DNA of 64,000 nucleotides, taken from NCBI GenBank assembly GCA_001599595.1, contig BCHH01000007.1, positions 2,805,093-2,869,092 on the forward strand. The letters run 5' to 3'. This document shows, piece by piece, positions 47,386-58,566 of the stretch; positions within the stretch are counted from its first letter, which is position 1, and each line of letters opens with the position of its first letter. The notes beneath the pieces were generated by a model. It saw nothing but the letters and a program-made list of their open reading frames with translations. It was not told the DNA's origin and did not search any database. The position numbers and the translations under genes were made by a program. This stretch comes from Beverwykella pulmonaria (lineage: Eukaryota > Ascomycota > Dothideomycetes > Pleosporales > Melanommataceae).

Positions 47386-47698
47386 TTCTCATATGCACCT
47401 TCGAATTCCATCCACAACTCCAGGCTATTCAAGAACAGGTCCAGAAGACTTAACAGAGGTTGAGTAATGAATCAAGGGTAACAGCGTTCCATAACTACAA
47501 TAAACATGGGAAGCCTAGGTAGGAGGCGGAGCAAGAGCGAGGATACGGGGCCATATCATAATATCACTATTTTACAATTGTAGAGCAAGTGGGTAACATT
47601 TGTAACCAGGTCGAATACATCTAAATTCGATGCTCTCCTGACTCCTCCACTGTTTGGGCAATCGATAATTGATTGAAATCTAGCAGTCTGAATCCTTC
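47386..47698. other. Intergenic
   Basis: About 310 bp with no gene visible. Confidence 0.5.
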
Positions 47699-47821
47699 AT
47701 GCTGATTACCCGTCTCCCAGGCGATGTGGCTGGAGCGGCGACCTGGTTGGGCGACTCGACCAAGAGTACCTACGTTACCAGGATTTCGTTGCTAGTGGAT
47801 GGTGGATTTACGGTGCGCTAA
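47699..47821 (+). pseudogene. C-terminal relic of a short-chain dehydrogenase
   Basis: A 40-residue frame reads LPGDVAGAATWLGDSTKSTY then VTRISLLVDGGFTVR before TAA. This is the standard SDR ending (P-x-D-I/V-A-x-A..WL..D.S.YVTG..L.VDGGFT), with Arg in place of the usual Gly after VT. No N-terminal SDR parts (Rossmann TGxxxGIG, YxxxK) were found upstream, so this is a fragment left after loss of the rest. The small domain match is short, hence moderate confidence. Confidence 0.6.
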
Positions 47822-48154
47822 GGATGCACATCAGCATAAGAGAGTGGGACGTCTGGCGCGTTTGGAAGTCCCTATTCTGCAATGTAGAACAAACATACAA
47901 ATTCAATCTTTATTCACTCATGTCTTTAGATTCGAGGACGGTAGGCAGCAATCAAGACAATTTCAAAGAAATCAATCGCGAATTGGCTAGAATAAATAGA
48001 CGAGATGGAACGGATCCATGTGTCGCAAGGTAGATAGCATATGTCAAGGACGCTCTTACAACCAAATCACTTAGCTTCTAGACCAATCAATCCTGTACCC
48101 GCTTTCGCAAATGATCAGATAGTTTCCTCAGCCCTTCCCAGCTTTACCGTCACC
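47822..48154. other. Intergenic
   Basis: About 330 bp between the SDR relic and the hydrolase stop codon. No gene visible. Confidence 0.5.
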
Positions 48155-49403
48155 CTATAGTCTAGCCAGGACCCACGACTTGATAATCTTCGCAGAATCG
48201 CTGGCAACCTTCTCTCCCACCACCGGATCCATGAACAGCTGATCGTGTGTCTCCCCTTTCACAAACTGGACTTCCAGACTAGGGAAGCTTTGCTGTCCCC
48301 GAGTGAGCATCGTAATGTCATGCTTTTGGGGCTCATTGGTGAACTTACCTTCAACGTCTCACTAAACGTCTGCGTATCATCAAACATAACTTCATTTTCT
48401 CCAGATGTCACTAGGACATCACGAACCTTGGCGTCCATCCCTTGCCACCACTTGTCACTGGCGGTCCCCGGTTGATTATAAGCGTCCCGTGCAGCCGTCC
48501 CCATATAATACCGGCCCCATTTCGCGAGAATCTGTTGATTGACAAAATCCTTCTTCTGATTCGTCCTATACGACGCCGCAACCGGGTTGAAATTGACCCA
48601 AGGTGACACCAGTAGCGCGCCCTTGAGAGGCGAGTCCATATTAAGTGGCTGAATGGACGCGTCTGGGTGCGGATGCAGCAGATGGGAGATGACTCCCAGA
48701 ATCAGATTTGCGCCCGCGGAATCGCCGACCAGGAGGATGTCCTCGGGTTTCTTGCCCGCTTCGTTGATCAGATACGAAATCAGCGCTACTGCCTGCTTGA
48801 GCTGATGCGGGTATGGCTTGCCAGGAGCAAGGCTGTAGGAGAGCACAATCCCCGCGGTACCATCGCCCGCCTCCTTCTGCACGTCATAGACGAACTGGAA
48901 CTGGGTGGTTGCCGGATACACGAAACCGCCGCCTCGTTCAGTCAGCTTTGTCGATCAATATTCTGCGAGCTGGCTGGGAGAGCTTTGCATTCACCATGGA
49001 AGACAACCAAAATCCTCTTGGCATCTGGCGAACCAATCCAGTGCGCGGTCGCATCCTCAGGAAGATTGGTGGATGTCAGCTTGAAGCCCTTGGCTTTGGC
49101 GAATGCTGCGTATGCTTCGTCGGTGGACGCCGACATGTTCCTGTCGTCGTCAGCTTGCCCTGACTCATATGAAGGGTTGGTTTCCGGGGAACCGCTCGCT
49201 CACTGGATCTGCTTCGCAGATGCCCTCGCGTTCATGACCCGCAACGCAGTATGAATAACATGCTTCATAGCTTTCGGATGCCCACTCGCGCCGCGGAACG
49301 GAACGCCCAACAGCGTCACCATGGCGGCGGAAATGGTTTTAAGTATGGAAAAGACCAAGTCTAGCTGTTCGAGTGGCGAGAGCGTCGTCCTGGTATGCGA
49401 CAT
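48155..49403 (-). CDS. Alpha/beta hydrolase, HSL-type esterase/lipase
   Basis: Four exons: 49403-49204, 49140-48995, 48932-48349 and 48292-48155, exactly 355 aa; a Met 6 codons upstream (49421) is an alternative. Catalytic elements are complete. HGGGF is the oxyanion hole, created across the second splice junction. GDSAG holds the nucleophile (ILLVGDSAGANLIL). An acidic residue lies in DVLVTSGENEVMFDD, and His is in KGETHDQLFMD, which only the last splice restores. The N-terminal region has a hydrophobic helix (FSILKTISAAMVTLLGVPF), perhaps a membrane or lid helix. The HSL family includes esterases, lipases and secondary-metabolite hydrolases. Three of four junctions lie within or beside conserved motifs, which supports the model. 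Confidence 0.88.
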
Positions 49404-49421
49404 GATGAAGCCGGTTTGCAA

Positions 49422-51153
49422 TCGGGGACAGGATTTGGGAGGAGACGTGAGAACTGGCAGCGAATAAGGGCAAAAATGCGGAGAAGGGGGTGGGGTTCCC
49501 TAGAAAATTGCTAGGGGTGTGTCGTCCGTTTTGGGGTGCGGCGTGTGCGGCGAGGTTCGCCTCTTGCCTTCAACGAAGGGATGGTCTTCAAGGGCAAAGT
49601 AGCGTTGAAAATTGGATTCTCGTCCTCTCCATAGCATGATGTTGTTTGCGCCGATGAATATGTTGAGGTCCCAGGAATTATCGCAACTGTCACCCCTGAC
49701 ATAGTCTGCACAGCTGCTTTGTCAGGACACACACTATGCAGACCGAGTGACGACTTACTTCAGATAATAGCCATGGCCCACAGATAAAGCAAGGTGATTG
49801 TACGCAAATGTGACCTTGCTGCCCTTTGTCTTCTGCATATACGGTCCAAGATCATAGACGTCTATGACATCTCCCTCTATGCCATAGAATTCTTCAATCG
49901 GTGTATTCCTGGCATCAGTATAATTCAATCTAATCTTGAAGTCGTCGACGTTGGGAGTAGCACATGTTGTCTTCTTGCGACACGATATCCGATCCTCCGT
50001 CCTTGCAGCTGTTACGGACTTGGTATTTATGCACCGAAATTGAATATTTAGCAGGGCAAGGAAACAACAGCCTCCTTACGGTTTATGTTAGATGCCCTAT
50101 CTCACTCAATGTGGTGGCGAAGTTGCAAGGACAGACAAATACCGTTGTAAGGCATTGTTCGGTAATCAGGTCGAATACAATCCACTAGTCCTTCTTGGTC
50201 TGAGGCATCCCTGGGCTTAGGAGATGTTCTCCTACAGTCACATCACTAGTGGCTACTTCTGCCTAGGAGAAAAAAACAAGCGAAGTAAGATTAGACCGGT
50301 TTAAAAGTGCTGGCTAGAGAGGCAACAGAAATGAATGCCTACCCGAATCGAAGGTCGGTTTAGTGCATTCCAATTCCGACTTATGGCAGAGGGAATCCGG
50401 AGATTTTGAGAGTCTCCCAGTCTATTGTATTTTGCCTCATCACGTTGATGCTGGAGCCATGGAGTTCAAGGAAAATTGGATGGATGGGCGTCTTGTGTGA
50501 TTAGAGGAAGAGATGGATCAAGAGCTGAGGTAGATCACCGATTATGCTCGTGCTAGGTCTCCAGCTCTTGAAGAGCTAGATATTAGGACGAAAGTATAAA
50601 ATGGACAGTTGTTTCCGCATGAAAATGGTGTGTTAATAACTTCCCCTCTCGTTTCCTACTGACTGCTTGAGAAAGGTACACTGATTGGGGCGAGGACGCT
50701 TGCCGTTCGAACATCTGCGTTTCGCAAAAGCAACCCCGCGAGGAATGGGACCATATCGTTGTCTGTGCGAGCTGAGCTTGTTCATGACGGAGGGTAACCC
50801 AGACCACCTTAATATCTGATCATCCGATTGGTTCCATTCCCTGGCTAGCTTCCCGACCCAAAACGCCCGTTCACCTGACTTCGCGATAACAACCTGCACA
50901 TCGTCACGTCGTCCCTCATATGATTCGCCGCTAGGAGTCCTGGCTTGCATAATACGAAAGACAATGCAACACTTTGCGACACGCAGGATGCGAAGACTCA
51001 TGGTTGTGAAGACTCATGGTTGTGCTGCAGGTCGTGGGCGGGGCATAAAAGGGCAGTCGGTCTCCGTACTTTCTTCCTCAAACATCTCTCTCTCCTCTCC
51101 CATACCAACACCCACTTTCAATTTCTTCATACAACCCCTCCTGCCCATCCACC
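49422..51153. other. Gene-poor interval with a 16-bp tandem duplication
   Basis: About 1.7 kb without a recognised gene. A 122-codon minus frame at 51001-50633 looks protein-like in part but matches no family I know. GAAGACTCATGGTTGT occurs twice in tandem at 50992-51023, 130 bp before the GFA-family start codon. Confidence 0.45.
50992..51023 (+). repeat. 16-bp tandem duplication
   Basis: Two perfect adjacent copies of GAAGACTCATGGTTGT (50992-51007 and 51008-51023). TGACTCA/GACTCA-like cores inside could bind bZIP factors, which is inference only. Confidence 0.9.
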
Positions 51154-51684
51154 ATGTCTGCCCCCGAAACCCCCTCATCAGCCGCCTCGCCGCCCGCACC
51201 AAGCGAGACGTACACCGCCTCCTGCCATTGTGATCGCTTCCGATACAAAGTCACCGTGTCGCCGCCACTCACAGACCCTGCATGCGAGGTCGTGGACTGC
51301 AATTGCAGTATCTGTTCTCGTAATGGCTATCTTCTCATCTATGTGAACGAAAAGGACATTGTGTATGAGAAGGGGAGTGACGACGAATTGTCGGTGCGTC
51401 CTGACCCAACATATCCCCTTATCCCCAAATCAGTTTACTCCAAGTGTTCGCGTCGTGCGAGAAGGAGTGCTCACAATACGCTATGGTAGAAATACACCTT
51501 CGCCACGCACAAAGTAGCTCACCATTTCTGCCCTACATGCGGAACGAGTTGTTTTGCCAAGAGCGTGGATCCGACCTTCTTTGCGGGTATGAAGATCATC
51601 AACGTGCGCACGTTTCATGATGTCGATTTCAAGAAGTTGCACCTCAAGCCGATGGATGGGAAGAGTTACAATCCTGAGAAGTGA
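51154..51684 (+). CDS. GFA/CENP-V zinc-fold protein
   Basis: Two exons, 51154-51393 and 51490-51684 (96-nt intron), give 144 aa. Zinc ligands of the Mss4-like GFA fold are in order: SCHCDRFRYKV (C-x-C), DCNCSICSRNGY (C-x-C-x2-C), FCPTCGTSCFAKS (C-x2-C). The family is named for glutathione-dependent formaldehyde-activating enzyme, but most fungal members have no proven activity, so a catalytic role should not be assumed. It starts with a Ser/Pro-rich 20-residue leader that is not a signal peptide. A CT-rich promoter precedes it. The unspliced frame ends early at 51489, so the intron is needed to obtain the last zinc ligands. Confidence 0.87.
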
Positions 51685-52601
51685 ACACGAGGCTGAGAGG
51701 GGTAAATTTCTGAGAGCCTTGTCATCTGATGAGTCGGGAAGCAATATAAAGTCGTCTTTGTGCACCACGTCCCCGAATCTACAAGCCCATCGAACCTTTC
51801 TTTTCCTTTTAAAGCTATGGCAGCCGTACACTACGTGCCTGGCCCAAAAGCTTTTCAGCATCATGCATGTAGATATCTCCAAGGAACAAAATGCACACAC
51901 TTTCGCTTTATGCTGATGTACCTAGAAGAAACATGAGTGACTCAGTGCCTTCTCCGCATCGAAAACGCATTAGCTCTTCATGCATGGTTGAATTTCTAGA
52001 AGCAGCGAGAAATGGAGGATATGCGTGGCCTCCGTCTTTCAAAATGTGAAACACCGAAATGATGACGTAGAGATCACATATCCAGAGTAAAAAAAAGTAG
52101 CATTAGAAGCACATGTGTATGTCTTCCATCAAGTCCATCTGCATGCTTTTATACAGTGCATACCAGTTATATCCTAAACTCAGACATCAAGCAAGCTATG
52201 TTTCTGTTCCCGAATTTTCTCACTTGGGGAACAAAGAAAAGAGCACTTGGGAGTCAGCGTGTATGCAGAGACGAAGAGAAGAAAGGCGATAGTGGACAGT
52301 ATGATACCGTGATGCATGTCAGGAAACGTAGACAGTGATGATTAAACAAAACAAAACACACGTGCAACACTTGGGAAGGGTCCATGAACAGAAAACACAG
52401 ATTCTATCATTTGTAAATCTAATACACAGTGATCTGAGAATTTCAGAAGAATTCAAGGCATCGTACTTTATCATCCCCCATCAACACTAACGTTAAACCA
52501 TAACGATAAAGCCTTCAATGAATAACTCCTGCATGCCTAACCCATCTGACCAGCCCCCTCTTCTCCCTCCACCAGTCAACTCCACTACACTGACCTCCAC
52601 C
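51685..52601. other. Convergent intergenic GFA / VAS1
   Basis: About 900 bp, AT-richer than its neighbours, no gene visible. Confidence 0.5.
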
Positions 52602-55600
52602 CTACTCAATCTTCAACGCCATAAACTGCTCGATACTCGCCTGCCAATTCCTCCCCTCTACCTCTGCAGCCTTCAACTTCTCCCTCTCGGTTTCCTTGAC
52701 AGCCTCGCTGACCTTGGCCTCCCACTCACCATCCATGATTTTCTTCTGCTTCTCCACAATCTCGGTAGCCTTCGCAAGCCTATCCTTCGCCTTGGTGATC
52801 TCCTTGTCGATATCGATTCGGCCCTTGACGTTGAGGAACACGGTTGCGACTGCGCCGACAGTGTACACAGCACAACCTGTGGGCGCAGGGTCTGAAGGCG
52901 AGAGGATGGTTACATTGGTGACGGATTTGCCGGCGAGGGAGCGGATAGATGGGAGGGAGGTAGGGGTGGAGAGTGTAGTGTGGGTTGATTCGTCGAGCGG
53001 CTGGATGAATGTTGCTGCAGACTCTTTGATCGCGTACTCGGCGGCCAGGGAGCGAAGTCCCTTTGAGCAGCCTACGAGCAGTTCGTCTGTCGTACATTAG
53101 CACTGACTGCACCACAAAGCCATGCATGTGGGTAGTAACTTACATTCCGCGTCAGCAGCCTCGTCATCCCACTCTTGGACGTATTGCGGGTAAATAGCCA
53201 CAGTGATAGATGGTGTCTTGTCGCCCTGTCGCCGGGGAAGTCGCTGCCAGAGCTCTTCTGTAAGGAAGGGCATGAAGGGATGTATCATCAATAGTCCACC
53301 CTCGATGGCCGTGTACAGCGTCTGCTTCGCGCTCTCCTTCTCTTCTTCGCTTCCTTCATCGAATATGGCTTTTGAGTTCTCAATGTAGGTGTCGCACAAG
53401 AACTCGTAAAAGTACCTGTACGCCACCTGGGTTGCAAGCGAGAACTCTTTCTTGTCGAGTCGGTCGTTGATAAGCTTTGAGGAAGTAGAGAGCTTGTGCA
53501 GTATCCACCTCTCCGGCAGAGATTCCTTGCCGGACTTGATGATCTTGTCCCGTGGGGTGAACTCTCCTAATCGACCGAGCACGTACTTCGTGGCTTGGTA
53601 AATCTTGTTGCAGAAGCGTCGGTAACCGTGGATGACAGAAACGTCAAATGAGATGTCACCGCCACCGGTAGTGTAGCCCACGAGCGCCATTCGCAGAGCA
53701 TCGGCGCCGCATTCTGGAATACCTTGTGGGAAAGCTGTGTTCTGGTATTTCTCAGCAGTCTTGAGCTCCTTGGGGTCCAGATTTCCGACACGTAGCTTGT
53801 CTTTCAGTGCCTGTAGTGAGATACCCTCCATGATATCAATAGGATCAACGACGTTTCCAAGTGACTTGCTCATCTTTCGGCCTTCGCTGTCACGGATAAG
53901 AGAGTGACAGTAGACTTCCTTGAATGGAACTTTGCCGGTTAAGTGTAGAGAAAACATGATCATCCGGGCAACCCAGAAGAAGAGAATATCCCAGCCAGTC
54001 TCGAGAACAGAGGTAGGGAAGAGGTTCCGCATGTCGGCGGTGTCGTTCGGCCAGCCGAGTGTGCTGAATGGCCACAGACCGGAGCTGAACCATGTATCGA
54101 GGACGTCCTCATCGCGTTCGAGACTGAACTTCTTGCCTGGGAATTTCGTCTCTGCTTTCTTCTGAGCCTCTTCTTCAGTCCGGCCCGTTATCCAGAGCTC
54201 GTTGTCAGTCTGATCACTGCTTTCGCCTTCGATCTTGACGAAGTAGGCTGGGATTTGGTGACCCCACCAAAGCTGCCGAGACAGACACCAATCATTTACT
54301 AGTAGGTTGGATTAGTATTTCGACAGCCCAAGTCCCGTATTAAACATTACTTACTGTTCCTCATCCAGTGATAATATGTCTTTTCTTGTGTCTCTGGTAT
54401 GATCTTGATGTCTCCGTTCTCCACCGCTTTGATGGCAGGCTCAGCTAGGTCCTTCATCTTCATCCACCATTGAGGTTTCATGATGGGCTCAATGACATCC
54501 TTGCTTTTTTCACACAGAGGAACCTTCATCGGGTTATCCTCCTTCTTGACAAACAAACCCAATTTCGTCAGCTCATCTGTGACGGCATATCGCACGTCGA
54601 AGCGCTTCTGTCCCTCGAACTTGCCGGTGTTGCGATTCATGGTCCCGTCGTCGTTCAGAATATTGATAAACTCCAGCTTATGACGCTGTCCGATGGCGAA
54701 ATCGTTGGGATCGTGTGCCGGCGTGATCTTCACGGCACCAGTACCGAATTCTGGATCGACGTACTCGTCCGCAACAATGGGCATGAGACGGTCTACAAAT
54801 GGATGCTTGGCATTCTTTCCAAGAAGATGCTTGTATCTCTCATCGTTGGGATGCACGGCGATGGCGGTATCACCAAGCATCGTCTCAGGACGCGTCGTGG
54901 CAACTTCTATGAACTCTTCCGTTCCCTCGATCGGGTACTTGAAATGTGTGATAACACCAAACTCGACCTTCCGCTCGTATCCCGGCACGTCGAGCAGTGT
55001 CCGGCCACTAAGCTCCTTGTTCTCGACCTCGAGATTTGACAGGGCGGTGTTGAGCTTGGTACACCAATTGACGAGGCGATTTGACCGGTAGATGAAGCCC
55101 TCCTCGTGCATCCTCACGAACGTCTCAGTGACGGCGGCTGAGAGGTTCTTGTCCATGGTGAAAGCCTCTCTCGTCCAGTCGTAGCTCCCTCCCATTCGCT
55201 TCAGCACCTTTACGATGCTGCCATGGTATTCGTCCTTCCACGCCATGGTGGTCTCGAGGAACTTCGGCCGGCCGAGGTCGTATCTCGTCTTCTTCTCCCG
55301 CCGCCACAGCATTTTCTCTACGACGCTCTGTGTGGAAATGCCGGCATGGTCGCAGCCTGGGAGGTATAGTGTGGTAAAGCCCCTCATCCGGTGCCACCGT
55401 ACCATGAGATCTTGGAGAGCGTTGGCTAGAGCATGGCCACTGTGAGCCATTAGCACTTACACATTACATCATCAATGTAAAAGAAGAAGAAGCACCAACC
55501 AATGAAGCTTTCCAGTGACGTTTGGCGGCGGAATGGGAATGACGAAGCTTCCAGCCTCCTTCACCTTGCCATCCTGCAGCTCAGGCTTGAAGAAGCCCTC

Positions 55601-56269
55601 CTTCTCCCACCAATCATACCACGCGCTCTCCACAACCTTGGGTATATACGCCTTGTTGAACGGGTCATCTAGACTCTTCAGGATCTTCTTGTCGCCCTTG
55701 GGCGTCTCTTCGACGTATTCTGGCAGCACCTCCTTCTCGGCCTTGGGCTTCTTCTCCTTGGCCTCCTTCCCTCCTCCGCTCGAGCCTGCTTGAGCAGCCT
55801 TCTTTGCCTTGAATTTGGCGTCCTTTTCTGCCTTCTTCCGCTCCTTCTCCAGCTCCTTCGCCGTCTTCACCTTCTTGGGGGCGTCCCCATCACCGCCGTC
55901 CTGGCCGGGCGTAGACTGGCCTGTCGCCTCGGACTCGGCATTCTCGAGAATGGCCTTCTTACTCTCTGCACCCAGGCTGGGCGGGGGAGCCGTCACGGGG
56001 CCTGTCTTCTCGCCAGGGACGTTGTGGGAGGCGGCGTTCAGGGCCATGGTGGGGGTGGTGTAGTGTTTACAGCGGGGTGCGTAGTGGCAGGGCAGCCGGC
56101 GGAGCAATTGGGCGGTGCGCTGCAGCGAAGACGGCGGCGAGTGGAGAAGGCGTGGCCGTGGAAAGCGTCGAGTTGTCGAGAGCTTGACTGAGCGCAGGGC
56201 GAGCGCTCGGCAGGGCAGCATATAAATGGGAATTTGGCTGTGAGTCGAACTGGCCGGGGCTTGCAGCAA
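52602..56269 (-). CDS. VAS1: Valyl-tRNA synthetase, probably cytosolic and mitochondrial
   Basis: Four exons: 56269-55500, 55439-54355, 54298-53144 and 53086-52602, 1164 aa from the first Met; the Met at 56221 (1148 aa) may be used instead. Class I marks: HCGHAL (HIGH variant) built across the first junction, [20 protein letters not shown], the CP1 editing domain with [37 protein letters not shown], and [13 protein letters not shown] (KMSKS, near residue 760). A C-terminal coiled coil follows ([20 protein letters not shown]). The N-terminus [20 protein letters not shown] is a good mitochondrial presequence, and an in-frame [10 protein letters not shown] (Met75, 56047) begins a Lys-rich eukaryotic extension. 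In yeast one VAS1 gene makes both forms by alternative starts, and this layout suggests the same. Confidence 0.95.
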
Positions 56270-56794
56270 ATCTCTTAGCGGTGACTCAATTGCCCCTCAA
56301 CCCCAAACACTACGCGAACGGGCCACATTCACGATTAGCAGCACAAATCGGGCCATGATGGACAGTGTAAAGTTATTTTATTCTGGATTTGTATGCCTCC
56401 CGCCCTAAGACTAAACGCCACTAACAATGCAATGTAAGCCTGATCTCTCTGGACTTTTCAAGTCCCGTTGCAGTGTAAATCCCCTAGCGGGATGCCCGAC
56501 GCATAAACAAGCAGGAGGGTAGTTTTAAAACGGCCGAGAACGCTCAGTGGAGTCATCCATAGTGAATCGTGAAATCGATATCTGGTAGTGCGAGAGCCGT
56601 GTGTGAATTGCTAACCCTGCCATCACTTCCTCAAAACGCAGATCAGTTGAGAAGGGAAGTTATGGGCATTCCCTCGCTTGCTCGACCGGTTGGATAAGTT
56701 CCGGCCGAGGATTTCTCCCCATTGTGACACGACCGGGGCGGCTGCACACCCATCACGTCAATAACACCCTTCAAATTGAGGAAGCGGGCATCCA
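56270..56794. other. Intergenic, VAS1 promoter and CK2 alpha 3' region
   Basis: About 525 bp between co-directional minus-strand genes. No gene visible. Confidence 0.5.
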
Positions 56795-58034
56795 TCATGT
56801 AAGAGACGTGGCCGGAATATTGTTTTGTGCGGCAGCCTGCCGCACAGGAGCAAAGTAAGGGTGGGCCATTGCCTCCTTGGCTGTGAGTCGTTCCTGCTTG
56901 ATGGTCAGCTCCACATATTTGTTAAACACTGCCGCAATGCGTACCTGGTGGTCATATCGGAGCAGCTTATCGAGAAAATCAATCGCGTCGTTGCTGACGA
57001 ACCGTTGGTTGTCGGCGTTGATAAACGAGTGCCAGGGCTTCTTGGGATAGCGCGACAAGATGTCGTCATACTGTGCATCGAGCTCGATGTCGTACCTGTC
57101 CAGGTAGTCGAAGAGGTCCTCGGTGCCGAGCACTTTGGCAATCTTGACCAGCTGGTCGGAGTTGCTATTTCCATGGAAGAAAGGCTCCCGGCGGAAGATC
57201 ATGGACGCAAACATAGCGCCGAGCGACCACATGTCGAGCGAGTAGTCGTACTCCTGGAAGTCGACGAGGAGCTCCGGGCCTTTGAAGTAGCGAGAGGCGA
57301 CACGGACGTTGTATTCCGTGCCAGCGTGGTAGAACTCGGCAAGGCCCCAATCGATCAGTCTCAGCTGGCAAGAGGTAAGCAGAGGTGCGAGATGTGACAT
57401 GGGAGCTGCCTACCTTTCGCTTTTCATGGTCAATCATGACGTTGTGTGGTTTCACATCGCGGTGCATAATGCCTTTGCTGTGGCAGTAGTCCAGTGCCTT
57501 CAGCAGCTCGTGTATGTAGTACCGGACGTCGTAGTCTTGGAACTTTGGGTACAGGCTCCGGAAGTCGGTGTTGTTGACGTACTCAAAAATCAACGACGGT
57601 GTTTTGCTCTGCATGAGGACCAAATTAGCACTTCCAAAGAGGCACACAAGGCAGGACACAGCAAGACGGGATAGTACCCAATCGCCAACCCATCTGGCAT
57701 CACTAACCTGGTTATCGCGCACCACGTCCAGCAGCGACACGATGTTGGGGCCGCCCGACAGATTCTGCAGGATCTTGATCTCGCGTTTTATCTTCTTCTT
57801 CTTGACGGGCTTCAGCACCTTGATGACACATTTCTGGTAGTTGACGACGTTGATGCCCTCGAAGACCTCCGAGTATTTGCCGCGGCCAATCTTGCGCACG
57901 ACCTCGTAGTTCTCGAGCACGCCCCACGAGATGTTGACGCTGTCGTAGTCCCAGTAGGCGCGGGGCATGTTGGCGTTCACATCGGCGTAGACCTTGGCGA
58001 TGCTGGCGCCGGTGCCAGTGGTGGTGAGCGCCAT
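56795..58034 (-). CDS. CKA1: Casein kinase II catalytic subunit alpha
   Basis: Three exons, 58034-57708, 57608-57414 and 57364-56795, give 363 aa from [22 protein letters not shown]2 marks: [16 protein letters not shown], glycine loop [12 protein letters not shown], basic [52 protein letters not shown] (DWG in place of DFG, as in all CK2 alpha) and [20 protein letters not shown]. It is a constitutive Ser/Thr kinase for acidic sites, forming a tetramer with CK2 beta. Upstream of this Met the same frame is open for 178 more codons to an ATG at 58568 and includes a hydrophobic stretch ([19 protein letters not shown]). I place the start at 58034 because kinase homology begins just after it; see findings. 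Confidence 0.93.
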
Positions 58035-58566
58035 GGCCTTGGGTGCGGGTGCAGGTGAGGATGCGGGTGCGGGGACGGTTTGGACGGGCAGTCGCTGCAC
58101 CGTGTCGTTGTTGAGGGTGGGTTTGGAGAGGGCGTGCGGCGGGGTGGTGCTAGTGAGAATGCTGTTGCGGAGGGCGACGGAAAAGTGCCACAGGTAGACA
58201 AGGCCGAGGGCGACAGCAAGAACAACCCTTTGCTGTGTGATGCGCCCGAAGAAGCCGAAGGCCTTGCGCTCCTGGCGGCGGCGGCGGAGCGGTGCTGAGG
58301 GCGGCGGCGATGGTAGCGGTGGTAGTAGTGGTGCTGCTGGCGGGGCGGGCGTCGCAGTTGAGCTTGAGCAGGGAATTGGGTGCCAATGCCAATCTCGAGC
58401 GGCTTGGTGTGTGTGAGCCGGGTGGGAAACGCACGTGATGCGGGCAGGCAGCCGATCGGGCTGCCGAACGGGCCTGAAAAGTCTCGGAACAGAGCTCGAC
58501 TCACCGGCACTGTCTCTCCTTCGCAGCAACCTCTGCGTCTCCATCCTGTCGCCGGCGGTTGTCGCC
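58035..58566. promoter_or_regulatory. Divergent region CK2 alpha / RPP1, open on the minus strand
   Basis: 532 bp between the conservative CK2 alpha start and the RPP1 start. On the minus strand it is an uninterrupted frame continuous with CK2 alpha. It also holds a consensus-like GTGAGT (about 58504-58499, minus strand), so part may be an intron of a longer CK2 alpha transcript. Confidence 0.45.

Noticed and set aside
47317..47453. Longer C-terminus of the flavin oxidoreductase by reading through the last intron
   Set aside because: A 49-nt intron with a CTAAC branch site restores the family tail MYYVSQIQKMG, while read-through gives unrelated residues.
50633..51001. 122-codon minus-strand frame
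   Set aside because: Some protein-like runs but no family, no promoter or splice context, and an N-terminus unlike a gene start.
44000..52000. Secondary-metabolite gene cluster
   Set aside because: No PKS, NRPS, terpene synthase, P450 or pathway transcription factor is visible, so only a loose accessory set is supported.
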